A stretch of DNA of 64,000 nt, from NCBI GenBank assembly GCA_025356665.1, contig JANXRV010000136.1, positions 23,364-87,363 of the forward strand. Reading direction: 5' to 3'. This DNA is from CAITSH01 sp025356665. Its GTDB lineage: Bacteria; Pseudomonadota; Gammaproteobacteria; Burkholderiales; SG8-39. Made by a program: the position numbers and the translations under genes. Shown here piece by piece: positions 8,107 through 16,174 of the stretch (its first letter is position 1; every line of letters starts with the position of its first letter). Below the pieces are notes generated by a model that worked only from the letters and a program-made list of their open reading frames with translations, searched no databases and was not told the DNA's origin.

Positions 8107-8893
8107 CGCTGTTTTGGCGTGCAGGTAGCCGTTTAGCGCGCCGCCGATCAATCCGCCCAGGACGGCCGGGGTTGTTCGTTGTCATGGTCTGGTGCTGCCT
8201 ATCCCAAGTCACAGTTCACGGAGCTCCAGTGCGTCATTTCCAGTAGAGGAAGGCGTCTGAACGATGGGTTGGCTAAGCACTTCAAGCGGCCTTGCAACAT
8301 CCTTGGTTGACGTAAAGAAACCGTTTCTGGCGAGCCTGGTTCAGTTGTTCGGCGGCCATCTTGTCGGACCTTGATGTGCCGGTGTTGCGTCAGGCCCGGA
8401 GGGTGTCTGTCTGATGGAACCCGTGTTGGGGGCTACACCTGATTTAAGGGCTGGGAGCAGGGCGTGCCGTTTGCTGAGGTGGTTTTAAGTACCGGCCGAT
8501 ATTTAAGTATTTTCGGCTTGTGTTCTGAAAACACTGTTGATATTCTGCTTATTCGTCAGGGGCTTAGTGGTGCATTAGCATTGGTTCTATTCCGCTCATC
8601 GGCGCCAATCTCTACGCCCGCGCATGGGCTTACAAACCGGCGCGTGGCGGGGCAGCCCTGCGCTACGGTTTTTGTTCTGCGTTCTATGCTCTGTGCTTGC
8701 AGTGCAAACTGGCTCCGTAAGCCTGTGCGGCTTAGGGCGTCCAGGGGGCGTCCAGGCCCTCCGAGGGTTCAGGTGGGGCGAGTTGGGCCGTGCGTTGTGG
8801 ATGGCTTGCTTGTGCTTAGCGGCAGTGTCGGCGCCATTGAATTGCGTTAGCCACTGAATTGTATTTCGCATCGGACTTCGGGAAGGGAATCCA
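8107..8893. other. 787-nt stretch without a supported gene
   Basis: ORFs here are short and show no family features. It contains the partial tRNA-Thr-like sequence at 8584-8611. The final 30 nt hold a GAAGGGA ribosome binding site for the next gene. Confidence 0.5.
8584..8611 (+). repeat. imperfect copy of tRNA-Thr 3' end (attachment-site-like)
   Basis: Twenty-five of 28 positions match 3275-3302, covering the T-arm and acceptor 3' strand, the CCA and three bases beyond (TTCCG-TCATCGGC-CCAATCT in both). The 5' half of a tRNA is not recognisable upstream. A direct repeat of a tRNA 3' end is the usual footprint of site-specific integration. Confidence 0.55.
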
Positions 8894-10429
8894 ATGCTGC
8901 AGCTGTTCCGGAGAAGTAAGCCCGATCATCCGATGGCCGATCTCAAGGAGGCGAAACGCATCCTTGAGGAAGTGCCGGTCAATGACGCCTTCAAGGCCAT
9001 CGAGGAGCTGACAAGCTGGCTCGAATCTGTCGGAGCCGCAGAGGGTTTCAAGCCCGAACACCGGGCGCAACTGCTGCTGCTGCTGGATGAGTCGGCGCAG
9101 GTGCACGCGCGCAAGCTGTCGCGCGACTATCTTGGCTCGATCCGCCCTTCCAAGTTCCAGGAAAACCGGCTGTGGCTCGCGCTGTTTGCTTACTGGCGGC
9201 AGGCGGCGATGTCGCTGGCCACCTGTATCGATCTGTATGCCACCGGTGCCAAGGGCGGTGACGCGCTGAAGAACACCATGCCCTTGTTGACTGTGCGCGC
9301 CATGCGCGCCCTCGCGGCGCAGCTCAAGTGGCAGTCGTTTCGCTACGGCCCGATGGACCCCTTGCTGTGGGGCATCCTCTACAAGATCTACTGGCTGGCC
9401 GAGTCGCGCAGGTTTGCCAAGGCAAAGGTGCAGGTTTATCCGGGCGTCCCGGGTGAGTCTTCAGCGGAGATCGAATTTCTCAAGGCGGTCATGTTCAGCG
9501 CTTCTTCTTCGGACAGCCTGTTGCCGCTTGAGACGGAGTTGATGGAGCGTCTAGTGGCGCATTACGCACCAGGTTTTGTGCTGCTGGAGAAAGCCGAGGG
9601 CTGCGCCTATTGGGTCGATCTGGCCGGTAGCGTGGCGCCGCTGCGCCTGATCAAGCCGCCGCAGCCGCTGCCGATGTTGCGCTATTTTTCCGCCGGTAGC
9701 GGCCTGGCCGATATCGAAAAAGTCCAGCAGATCATCAAATCGACCGGTGCCGTGCCCTCTGCCGTCAATCTGGGCGGCGCCTACGAGCCATCGACCGTAC
9801 TCGATGTGCTCGAGCATATCGTGATCTACTGGTCGAGCTCGCCGCCCGAGCGTAAGGCGCCGCGCCATCAGGTCAAATCGCGGCTTGTCGTCACCCATGG
9901 GTTTGACGGCTTGATGGGGGCGCTGGAGCCCGCAGGCACGCTTGATTTCGATGAGGCTGCGGAGGAGAGCTGGATTGTGCAAAACGTCAGCTCCGGCGGG
10001 TTTGGCGCGATGATTCCGCAGATCAAGGGCGACTGGCTGAAAATCGGTTGCCTGCTTGGCTTGCAGCCCGAAGGGGGCAAAAATTGGGTGGTTGGCGTGT
10101 TGCGCCGTTTGAGCCGGGATAAACAGCAGCAGGCTTCGGTGGGCATACAGACCATCGCTAAATCGGCCTCGATTGTGCTCCTGCGCATGCCAGGCGGCCA
10201 GCCGGGCGGCAACGAAGCCAGCGAATTGGGTATCCTGCTCGACCCCTTGTCGCATGCCTCCAGCGGCGAGGCGATGGTGCTGTTGCGCTCTGGCGCCTGG
10301 GTGCCGGGACAGAACCTCGAAATCGACACGGATGGTCTCAGCCTGTTGCTGATGCCCATAGGTGTTGTCGAGAGGGGCGAAGACTACGAGTTGGTGCGTT
10401 TCCGCCAGATGGTCCGCGATAACGAGTAG
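8894..10429 (+). CDS. hypothetical protein with PilZ-like C-terminal part
   Basis: A 511-residue, mainly helical protein with no signal peptide or membrane segment. Residues about 1-330 are unassigned helices rich in Leu and Ala. Around residues 350-420 there is WIVQNVSSGGFGAMIPQ followed by LKIGCLLGLQPEGGKNWVVGVLRRLSRD; the N-x-S-x-G-G-F-G element followed by a beta-rich G-V-L-R-R strand is reminiscent of PilZ domains, whose RxxxR motif binds cyclic di-GMP. A proper RxxxR is not obvious, so binding is doubtful. The start is supported by GAAGGGA before ATG. Monocistronic and convergent with the carboxylesterase. Its function is unknown. Confidence 0.8.
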   Translation: MLQLFRRSKPDHPMADLKEAKRILEEVPVNDAFKAIEELTSWLESVGAAEGFKPEHRAQLLLLLDESAQVHARKLSRDYLGSIRPSKFQENRLWLALFAYWRQAAMSLATCIDLYATGAKGGDALKNTMPLLTVRAMRALAAQLKWQSFRYGPMDPLLWGILYKIYWLAESRRFAKAKVQVYPGVPGESSAEIEFLKAVMFSASSSDSLLPLETELMERLVAHYAPGFVLLEKAEGCAYWVDLAGSVAPLRLIKPPQPLPMLRYFSAGSGLADIEKVQQIIKSTGAVPSAVNLGGAYEPSTVLDVLEHIVIYWSSSPPERKAPRHQVKSRLVVTHGFDGLMGALEPAGTLDFDEAAEESWIVQNVSSGGFGAMIPQIKGDWLKIGCLLGLQPEGGKNWVVGVLRRLSRDKQQQASVGIQTIAKSASIVLLRMPGGQPGGNEASELGILLDPLSHASSGEAMVLLRSGAWVPGQNLEIDTDGLSLLLMPIGVVERGEDYELVRFRQMVRDNE

Positions 10430-10440
10430 GGGCGGTTAAT

Positions 10441-10514
10441 GGGGAATGGGGAATGGTGAATGGTGAATAGGGAATGGTAATGCGCCATTCACCATTTCCT
10501 ATTTCCCATTCACC
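10441..10514. repeat. heptamer tandem repeat with inverted second half
   Basis: Five 7-bp units (GGGGAAT twice, GGTGAAT twice, AGGGAAT) run from 10441 to 10475, followed by a roughly inverted block of CCATTCACC-type units (10485-10514). The two halves can pair into a long imperfect hairpin between two convergent genes, so it may serve as a bidirectional terminator. Confidence 0.75.
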
Positions 10515-10520
10515 GCCCTC

Positions 10521-11186
10521 TCAGGCCAAGACCTTCCTCAGCCAGGCTTGGATATCCCCCAGTTCCGCGGGGCAAACCGAATGCGGCATGCGGTATTGGT
10601 GCCACTCGAGCGCACAGCCCTGTTGTTCCAGTAATGCTCGCGATTGCGCGGCGCGGGTGATCGGGATCACGGTGTCATCACTGCCGTGCGCCATGAACAC
10701 CGGCAGGTCGCCGTTTATGGGCTGTGCTTCGGCGGCGAGTTTGTCGGCCACCGGCATGTAGGTCGACAGTGCCATGATGCCGGCGATGCGTTCGGCGTGG
10801 CGCAAGCCGGTAAAGAGGGCGATCGCCCCGCCCTGGGAGAAACCCGCGAGCACAATGCGCCTCGCCGCGATGCCGCGGGTCTTTTCCCGGCTCATCAAGG
10901 TTTCAATGGCGGCTTGCGATGCGCGCACGCCCGCTTCGTCTTCGCGCCGGATTGCCGCGTCGGAGATGTCGTACCAGGCGCGCATTACGGAGCCGTTGTT
11001 GACGGTCACCGGCATGGTCGGGGCATTGGGGAAAACGTAGCGCACGGCGATACCCCCCAGATCGATCTCGGGCACAATAGGGGCAAAGTCATTGCCGTCG
11101 GCACCAAGGCCATGCAGCCAGATGATGCTCGCGCTGGGCGAGGGCGCGCTTTCAATTTCGATGGTTTCGAGGCGGGAGGTGCTCAT
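10521..11186 (-). CDS. carboxylesterase / phospholipase family serine hydrolase
   Basis: A 221-residue alpha/beta hydrolase of the bacterial carboxylesterase/acyl-protein thioesterase-like family. The oxyanion region is WLHGLGADGNDF, the nucleophile elbow GFSQGG, and the Asp and His of the triad lie in HGSDDTVIP and MPHSVCPAE. Length and motif spacing match the family exactly. The ATG at 11184-11186 overlaps the stop of the upstream membrane-protein gene by 4 nt (ATGA), so the longer frame that starts at 11534 is not real. Likely a cytoplasmic esterase of broad short-chain specificity; its natural substrate is unknown. Confidence 0.88.
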   Translation of the reverse strand: MSTSRLETIEIESAPSPSASIIWLHGLGADGNDFAPIVPEIDLGGIAVRYVFPNAPTMPVTVNNGSVMRAWYDISDAAIRREDEAGVRASQAAIETLMSREKTRGIAARRIVLAGFSQGGAIALFTGLRHAERIAGIMALSTYMPVADKLAAEAQPINGDLPVFMAHGSDDTVIPITRAAQSRALLEQQGCALEWHQYRMPHSVCPAELGDIQAWLRKVLA

Positions 11187-11995
11187 ACCGTGTGGCTCCG
11201 TTTGGTTCGTGCGGGTTTCATCGACGCGATGTGGTTTGCGCCGAAATGTAGCAGGGTGCCCAGCGCAAGTTGCAAGCCGATCGCCAGCGCAAAGGCCGTC
11301 GCGATGGTCTGCGGCTGTGGCGGCTCCAGGGTCAGGGCGAGAACGTAGCAAAAAATACAAAAGCCGTACATCGTTCCGTTCAGCGCGCGGATGAAGGCAA
11401 GGGCGCCGACCCTGCCCTGCTGGGCCAGCGTGAATGAGGCGATGACCGAGGTGGCGACCGGGAAGGGCGTCAGCAGGCCCGACAGTTGCGGCCCCAGCCA
11501 CTGCGCGAGGCCGGTCAGTGCGAGGGTGATGCATACCGCAGCGAGCATGCGTAGCGGCAGGTCAAGACGCGAAACGCCCGCCGCGATGGCAACCGTGCCC
11601 TGACTGCGCGGGAGCAGCCGTTGCACCAGGGCGAAACTCGCCAGAGCAAGCAGCAAGGCCACTTCGGCACCAAGGGGCACGGCGAGCAACAAAGCGGTGC
11701 AGGCGGCGTAGCTTAGCGTGCCCAGCAGCAGCGACACCATCCAGCCATAGCGCATGGCGGCCCAGGCGTAAACGAGAAAATAGGCCGCCGTGGCCACCAG
11801 ACCGGCCAGTGCCCCGACCGCGGCGTGCGCGGCAAAGCCGCTACCCTGTTCAAACGCAAAAAACAACAAGACCGGCCCGGCCGATACCGGCAGGCTTACC
11901 AGCATGCCGCTGATATGCGTCCCCCAGCGGCGGCCGGCGAGCGTCACCATCGCCACCAGTGAGGGCGACAGTATCAGTTTGAGCAATAGCAGCAT
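11183..11995 (-). CDS. integral membrane protein, unknown function
   Basis: A 270-residue protein made almost wholly of hydrophobic segments, with about eight to nine predicted membrane helices by eye. Recurrent features are SLPVSAGPVLLFFAFEQG near residue 40 and a related LTPFPVATSVIASFTLAQQG near residue 195; both look like the same Pro-centred membrane motif, suggesting an internal duplication. The start is the ATG at 11993-11995, just 5 nt after mogA ends, and the stop overlaps the esterase start. It resembles small inner-membrane permease-like families but I do not recognise a name. A longer in-frame opening at 12190 lies inside mogA and is rejected. Confidence 0.8.
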   Translation of the reverse strand: MLLLLKLILSPSLVAMVTLAGRRWGTHISGMLVSLPVSAGPVLLFFAFEQGSGFAAHAAVGALAGLVATAAYFLVYAWAAMRYGWMVSLLLGTLSYAACTALLLAVPLGAEVALLLALASFALVQRLLPRSQGTVAIAAGVSRLDLPLRMLAAVCITLALTGLAQWLGPQLSGLLTPFPVATSVIASFTLAQQGRVGALAFIRALNGTMYGFCIFCYVLALTLEPPQPQTIATAFALAIGLQLALGTLLHFGANHIASMKPARTKRSHTV

Positions 11996-12000
11996 CGGCG

Positions 12001-12693
12001 CTAGGGGGCCGGAGGTTTTGCGGCGGCCGTGGCGGCACCTGGGGCGGCCCCAGGGGCGGGCACTGTGGCGTCCACTGTGGCGGCCCCCGTAGCGGACCCG
12101 GTTGCCGACCGCAGGGCCGACTTTGGCCGGAAAGCCTTGATCACCCGTTCGTTGGTTTCGATGTAGGGGCCGCCGATGAGGTCGATGCAATAGGGCACCG
12201 CGGCGAAAATGCCCGGCAGCAGCGAATTTCCATCGGCGTCTTTGAGGCCTTCCAGCGTCTCGCGTATCGATTTTGGCTGGCCCGGCAGGTTGATGATGAG
12301 CGAGCGTTTGCGCACTACCGCCACCTGGCGCGACAAGATCGCGGTGGGCACAAATTTCAGGCTGATCTGGCGCATCTGTTCGCCAAAACCGGGCATCAGG
12401 CGGTCGGCCACGGCAAGTGTCGCCTCGGGCGTGACATCGCGCAGCGCCGGCCCGGTGCCACCTGTGGTCAGGACAAGATGGCAGCCGAGCTTGTCAACGA
12501 GTTCGGCCAGCGTTGATTCGATCAGCGGCTGCTCATCTGGAATGAGCCGTTTTTCGGTGCGCCAGGGCGAGGCGAGCGCCCGGCCGAACCATTCTTCCAG
12601 CGCCGGAATGCCCTCGTCCTTGTAGACCCCGCCCGAGGCGCGATCGCTTATCGAGACCAGGCCCACCACCAGTTCATCGTTCATCGTGCTCAT
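12001..12693 (-). CDS. mogA: molybdopterin adenylyltransferase MogA
   Basis: A 230-residue MogA/MoaB-family protein that adenylylates molybdopterin before molybdate insertion. Residues 1-195 hold the family core: VGLVSISDRASGGVYKDEG, then TTGGTGPALRDVTPEAT (the substrate-binding TGGTG loop), then the LPGQPKSIRETL segment near the C-terminus of the domain. After KAFRPK comes a roughly 35-residue Ala/Pro/Thr/Gly tail encoded by G- and C-rich imperfect repeats, absent from ordinary MogA. The start is the ATG at 12691-12693 with GGCAGGACG upstream, overlapping yjgA by 20 nt. The cofactor is needed by the CoxL-type enzyme at 37.7-40.1 kb. Confidence 0.9.
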   Translation of the reverse strand: MSTMNDELVVGLVSISDRASGGVYKDEGIPALEEWFGRALASPWRTEKRLIPDEQPLIESTLAELVDKLGCHLVLTTGGTGPALRDVTPEATLAVADRLMPGFGEQMRQISLKFVPTAILSRQVAVVRKRSLIINLPGQPKSIRETLEGLKDADGNSLLPGIFAAVPYCIDLIGGPYIETNERVIKAFRPKSALRSATGSATGAATVDATVPAPGAAPGAATAAAKPPAP

Positions 12694-13291
12694 CGTCCTG
12701 CCCGGTTGCGGTTGGCGTTTCGGGGTCGCTGTCATTTTGCAGGCTGTCGGCGGCGAGTTTTGCGTCGCGCAGCAGGCGAAACAGATCGCGGTAAGATTTG
12801 GGCGGTTTGCCGCGTGCCTGTTCCTCGCGCGTGTTGCGAATGAGCGCGCGCAGCCGCTGCGTGTCGGTGCCCGGGTGTTGGGCAACATATTCGCCCAGCG
12901 CGCCCTCTTCGGAGATCAGGCGCGCACGCCAGTTCTCGAGTTGGTGCAATTCAACCGCCTGCTCGCGCGAATGGCGCTTCCAAAGGGCGAGTGCATCGCG
13001 TATCGGCTCGGGGTCGATTTCGCGCATCAGGCGGCCGATGTATTGCAGCTGGCGCTTGCGGCCGCCGTGGGCGCGGATGCTGCGCGCATCGGTGGTGGCG
13101 ATGAGCAGTTTTTCTGGCAGGATTGGCGCGATGCTGGCGAACTTGGCATCGGTCAATTCGACGATTTCGGTGCCAAGCGCCTGCAGGGCCAGCATGTCGC
13201 GCTTGACCTGGCTTTTGCTCGGGCCGTCGTAATCCTCGTCTTCGCTTTCATCCACCGCCTTGCCGGGTCTGGCTGAGTTCGCTTTGTTCAT
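12674..13291 (-). CDS. yjgA: YjgA/DarP ribosome-associated protein
   Basis: A 205-residue member of the YjgA (DarP, DUF615) family, which associates with late 50S ribosomal precursors. Diagnostic parts are PSKSQVKRDMLALQALG near residue 24, ELTDAKFASI, the RKRQLQYIGRLMRE segment near residue 80 and LRALIRNTREEQ with KSYRDLF near the C-terminus. Length is normal. It is divergent from pmbA with a 58-nt spacer, the standard arrangement in beta- and gammaproteobacteria, and overlaps mogA by 20 nt on the same strand. The C-terminal 25 residues are acidic and variable. Confidence 0.93.
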   Translation of the reverse strand: MNKANSARPGKAVDESEDEDYDGPSKSQVKRDMLALQALGTEIVELTDAKFASIAPILPEKLLIATTDARSIRAHGGRKRQLQYIGRLMREIDPEPIRDALALWKRHSREQAVELHQLENWRARLISEEGALGEYVAQHPGTDTQRLRALIRNTREEQARGKPPKSYRDLFRLLRDAKLAADSLQNDSDPETPTATGQDDEHDER

Positions 13292-13349
13292 GCTGTTATG
13301 ATAACGGCTTTTCGCCGTTTCTTACTCTGGAATCTCCCTCCGTATCGCC

Positions 13350-14696
13350 ATGGCAAACACCCGGTTCAGCTACAGCAGTGACAATTTTCGCGAGATCGCT
13401 CGCAATGGGCTCGCACTGGCGCGCGCGCAGGGTGCGAGCGATTGCGAAGTCGAGATATCCGAGGGCTACGGCCAGACCGTCACCGTGCGCAAGGGTGAGG
13501 TCGAGAACATCGAATACAACCGTGATAAGGGGTTTGGCGTGACGGTTTATTCGGGGCAAAAAAAAGGCTACGCCTCGAGCTCGGACCTGTCGGCACAGGC
13601 GGTGCGCGATGCGGTTGAAAAAGCGCTGACCATCGCGCGCTTCACCGCCAGCGACGAGGCCGCCGGTCTTGCCGATGCCAGTCTGATCGTGCGTGAAAAG
13701 GCGATACGCGACCTCGACCTTTATCATCCCTGGGATCTGTCGGTAGAAGAGGCCATAGCGCTGGCGCAGCAATGCGAGGCGGCTGCTTTCGGTCTGGACA
13801 GGCGCATCAGCAATTCCGAGGGGGCCAGCGTGTCTTGCCAGGCCGGGCAGTTTGTTTCGGCCAATAGCGCCGGCTTCATGGGCGGATTTTCCAGCACGCG
13901 CCAGTCGATGTATTGCGCCGTGATCGCCGAGCAATCGGGCAAGATGCAGCGCGATGACTGGTATGTGCAGGCGCGCGCCGCGCGCGACCTGCCCAAACCG
14001 GCCGCGGTCGGCGAGTATGCCGGGCGGCGCGCGTTGTCCCGCCTTAAGTCGAGAAAGATCGGTACGCGCCAGGCACCGGTGCTGTTTGAGGCGCCGGTCG
14101 CCAGTGGGCTGATCGGCCATTTTGTGTCGGCGGTGAGCGGCGGCAGTCTCTATCGCAAGGCCTCGTTTCTTCCCGACAGCCTGGGTAAGCAGGTGTTTTC
14201 CCCGCGCGTCAACCTGCGCGAGGATCCCCACGTCAATAAGGGCTTGTCGAGTTCGTATTTCGACGATGACGGCGTGGCGACCAAGGCGCGCGATGTGGTT
14301 CGCAAGGGTTTTGTCGAGGGCTATTTCCTGTCGACCTACTCGGCGAAAAAGCTCGGCATGCAGACCACCGGCAATGCCGGCGGCAACCACAACCTCATCC
14401 TTGAGCCGGGCGAACTGGATTTGGACGGGATGCTGCGCGAAATGGGCAGCGGCCTTTTGGTCACCGAAGTAATGGGGCAGGGCGTCAACATGGTGACGGG
14501 CGATTATTCGCGCGGCGCCGCCGGCTACTGGGTCGAGGGTGGCAAGATTGCCTATCCGGTCGAGGAGATCACCATCGCCGGCAATCTGCGCGACATTTTT
14601 CTGGACATCGCCGCGATCGGCAGCGACGTGCTGGTGCGCGGCTCGCGTTCCTGCGGGTCCATCCTCGTGGGTAACATGACCATCGCCGGCAACTGA
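13350..14696 (+). CDS. pmbA: metalloprotease PmbA (TldE)
   Basis: A 448-residue TldD/PmbA-family protein, the non-catalytic partner of the TldD zinc protease that processes peptides such as microcin precursors and CcdA. The sequence shows the N-terminal domain (CEVEISEGYGQTVTVRKGEVE, YNRDKGFGVTVYSG), the central VLFEAPVASGLIGHFVSAVSGGSLYRKASF part and the C-terminal signature GLLVTEVMGQGVNMVTGDYSRGAAGYWVE, all typical of PmbA. No HExxxH-like motif is present, as expected. It is divergently arranged with yjgA. The short spacer leaves room for overlapping promoters. Confidence 0.95.
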   Translation: MANTRFSYSSDNFREIARNGLALARAQGASDCEVEISEGYGQTVTVRKGEVENIEYNRDKGFGVTVYSGQKKGYASSSDLSAQAVRDAVEKALTIARFTASDEAAGLADASLIVREKAIRDLDLYHPWDLSVEEAIALAQQCEAAAFGLDRRISNSEGASVSCQAGQFVSANSAGFMGGFSSTRQSMYCAVIAEQSGKMQRDDWYVQARAARDLPKPAAVGEYAGRRALSRLKSRKIGTRQAPVLFEAPVASGLIGHFVSAVSGGSLYRKASFLPDSLGKQVFSPRVNLREDPHVNKGLSSSYFDDDGVATKARDVVRKGFVEGYFLSTYSAKKLGMQTTGNAGGNHNLILEPGELDLDGMLREMGSGLLVTEVMGQGVNMVTGDYSRGAAGYWVEGGKIAYPVEEITIAGNLRDIFLDIAAIGSDVLVRGSRSCGSILVGNMTIAGN

Positions 14697-14720
14697 GGCA
14701 CGTGGTTTTTTTGCATCGAT

Positions 14721-14753
14721 GGCTGGAAATGCGCGCCAGGCGGGCGTTTCCGG
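14721..14753. repeat. REP-like palindrome, copy A (degenerate)
   Basis: GGCTGGAAATGCG at the left and CGGGCGTTTCCGG at the right form a stem-loop between convergent pmbA and the TPR gene. The right arm has lost the AGCC end found in copies B and C. Confidence 0.6.
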
Positions 14754-14789
14754 TGATTAAGCTGGCGCAAGCCGGCTTCTAAGCGCCGC

Positions 14790-16154
14790 TCACAGCTGCG
14801 TCGCGGCGCGGCGCAACAACACTTCCCAGCCGTCGTCGGCGCTCTTGCGCAATAGTCGCAGCGAGCCGTACCAGGGGCTGTCCTCGACATCCGGCATCCA
14901 GCGTACCGCCGCCGGTTCATTGAGCAGCAGCAGCGTTGGGCGGGCGAGCGCACCGGAGAGGTGTGCTACCGCGGTGTCGACGCTGACCACGCTATCGAGC
15001 GCGGTGAGCGCAGCCGCGGTGTCATCGAAACTGTCGAAGTTTGCGCCCGCGTCGATGCCCCCATGCAGCATCAAAAGCGCGCGTTCCTCGGCGCTGATGT
15101 CCTTTTGCAGGCTGACGAGTCGTAGTTCGGTGGCGCGAGGCGCAAAGGCTGCAAGCAGCGCTGCCAGCGTCAGGCTGCGGTGCGGATCGAAGCTGCTGGC
15201 GCGCCAGGCGATCCCGACGAGGCGGCGTGCATCGCGCTGCCGCCAGGCTTGCCCCAAGACGTCGGCCGCAGGCTGGTCGGCGCGCAAATAAGGTGTCGAT
15301 GGCAGCGCGTCGGCGCGGCACCCCAGCAGCAAGGGCAGGCTGAGCAGCGGCGCCTGGCAGTCGAAGGAAGACAGATCGGGCGCCTTCTCGCCCGCGGCGA
15401 TGATCGTCGGCGCGCCTGGCATGCGCTGCAGCAAGGTGAGTAGCGGCGGCGGGCACTCGAAGCCGCAGCTGCCCCCGCCGATCTGTGCGATGCGCTGCGC
15501 CGCCAGCGGCAGGAAGCGCAGGTGCTGAATGATGTCGCCAAAGCCCTGTTCCCAGTGCACCAGCAGGCGTCGTCCGGCACCGCCGTCCCAGCGCGGTAGT
15601 GCGAGACGATGCGGATAGAGTGCCTGCGCGCCCGGCGCGCTGAAGCGCGCTTCATTCTCGCGCCAGGCTTCGTCAAGGCGCCCAAGCGCAAGCAGCGATT
15701 GGGCGCGGTTGTTGCGGGCGATGCCCTGCGAGTCATCTAGGACGATGGCCTTGTCGTAGGCGCGCAGAGCCTCTTCGTGCCGGTTGTGCCGCGCAGCAAT
15801 GTCGCCGAGTCCGACCCAGGCCTGCGCCAGATGGGGCGCCAGCGCAAGCGCGGCCGCAAAGCTTTTTCGCGCTTTGTCCGGCTCGCCCAGCATTAATTCG
15901 CAATAGCCGCAATTGACCATCAATCCGGGCGCGGCCTGCGTTTGTGCGAGGTGCTCGTAGGCGTCTCGCGCTGCGCTGTAATCGCCGGCATCGAACAGCG
16001 CATGGGCACGCTGCGCTCCGGGGCGGGCGGCGTGCGCGTTTTCTTGCCCTTGACCCGGCGGTGTTTGCGTCGAGGGCGCCGGGTTTGCCTGAGGTTCCTG
16101 GCGTGCCCGATATGTTTTGCGCGTGATTGCGGCGAGCAGGCGCAAGAACATCAA
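14790..16154 (-). CDS. TPR protein with GT9-like glycosyltransferase domain
   Basis: A 454-residue cytoplasmic protein. After a short basic N-terminus (hydrophobic only for the first 10 residues), residues about 45-175 contain tetratricopeptide repeats (AHALFDAGDYSAARDAYEHL, KSFAAALALAPHLAQAWVGLGDIAARHNRHEEALRAYDKAI). From about residue 195 follows a domain resembling heptosyltransferase-like GT families: LVHWEQGFGDIIQHLRFLP, RLVGIAWRAS, and VVSVDTAVAHLSGALARPTLLLL, then WYGSLRLLRK. This TPR plus GT layout is common in betaproteobacteria and is proposed to glycosylate proteins; that role is inference. Convergent with pmbA and 20 nt downstream of the oxygenase gene on the same strand. Confidence 0.82.
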   Translation of the reverse strand: MMFLRLLAAITRKTYRARQEPQANPAPSTQTPPGQGQENAHAARPGAQRAHALFDAGDYSAARDAYEHLAQTQAAPGLMVNCGYCELMLGEPDKARKSFAAALALAPHLAQAWVGLGDIAARHNRHEEALRAYDKAIVLDDSQGIARNNRAQSLLALGRLDEAWRENEARFSAPGAQALYPHRLALPRWDGGAGRRLLVHWEQGFGDIIQHLRFLPLAAQRIAQIGGGSCGFECPPPLLTLLQRMPGAPTIIAAGEKAPDLSSFDCQAPLLSLPLLLGCRADALPSTPYLRADQPAADVLGQAWRQRDARRLVGIAWRASSFDPHRSLTLAALLAAFAPRATELRLVSLQKDISAEERALLMLHGGIDAGANFDSFDDTAAALTALDSVVSVDTAVAHLSGALARPTLLLLNEPAAVRWMPDVEDSPWYGSLRLLRKSADDGWEVLLRRAATQL

Positions 16155-16174
16155 CGGCCCCGACGCCTTAGCGC

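Noticed and set aside
8464..8850. 128-residue plus-strand ORF before the 8894 gene
   Set aside because: It runs through the tRNA-like repeat, has no ribosome site and no family features.
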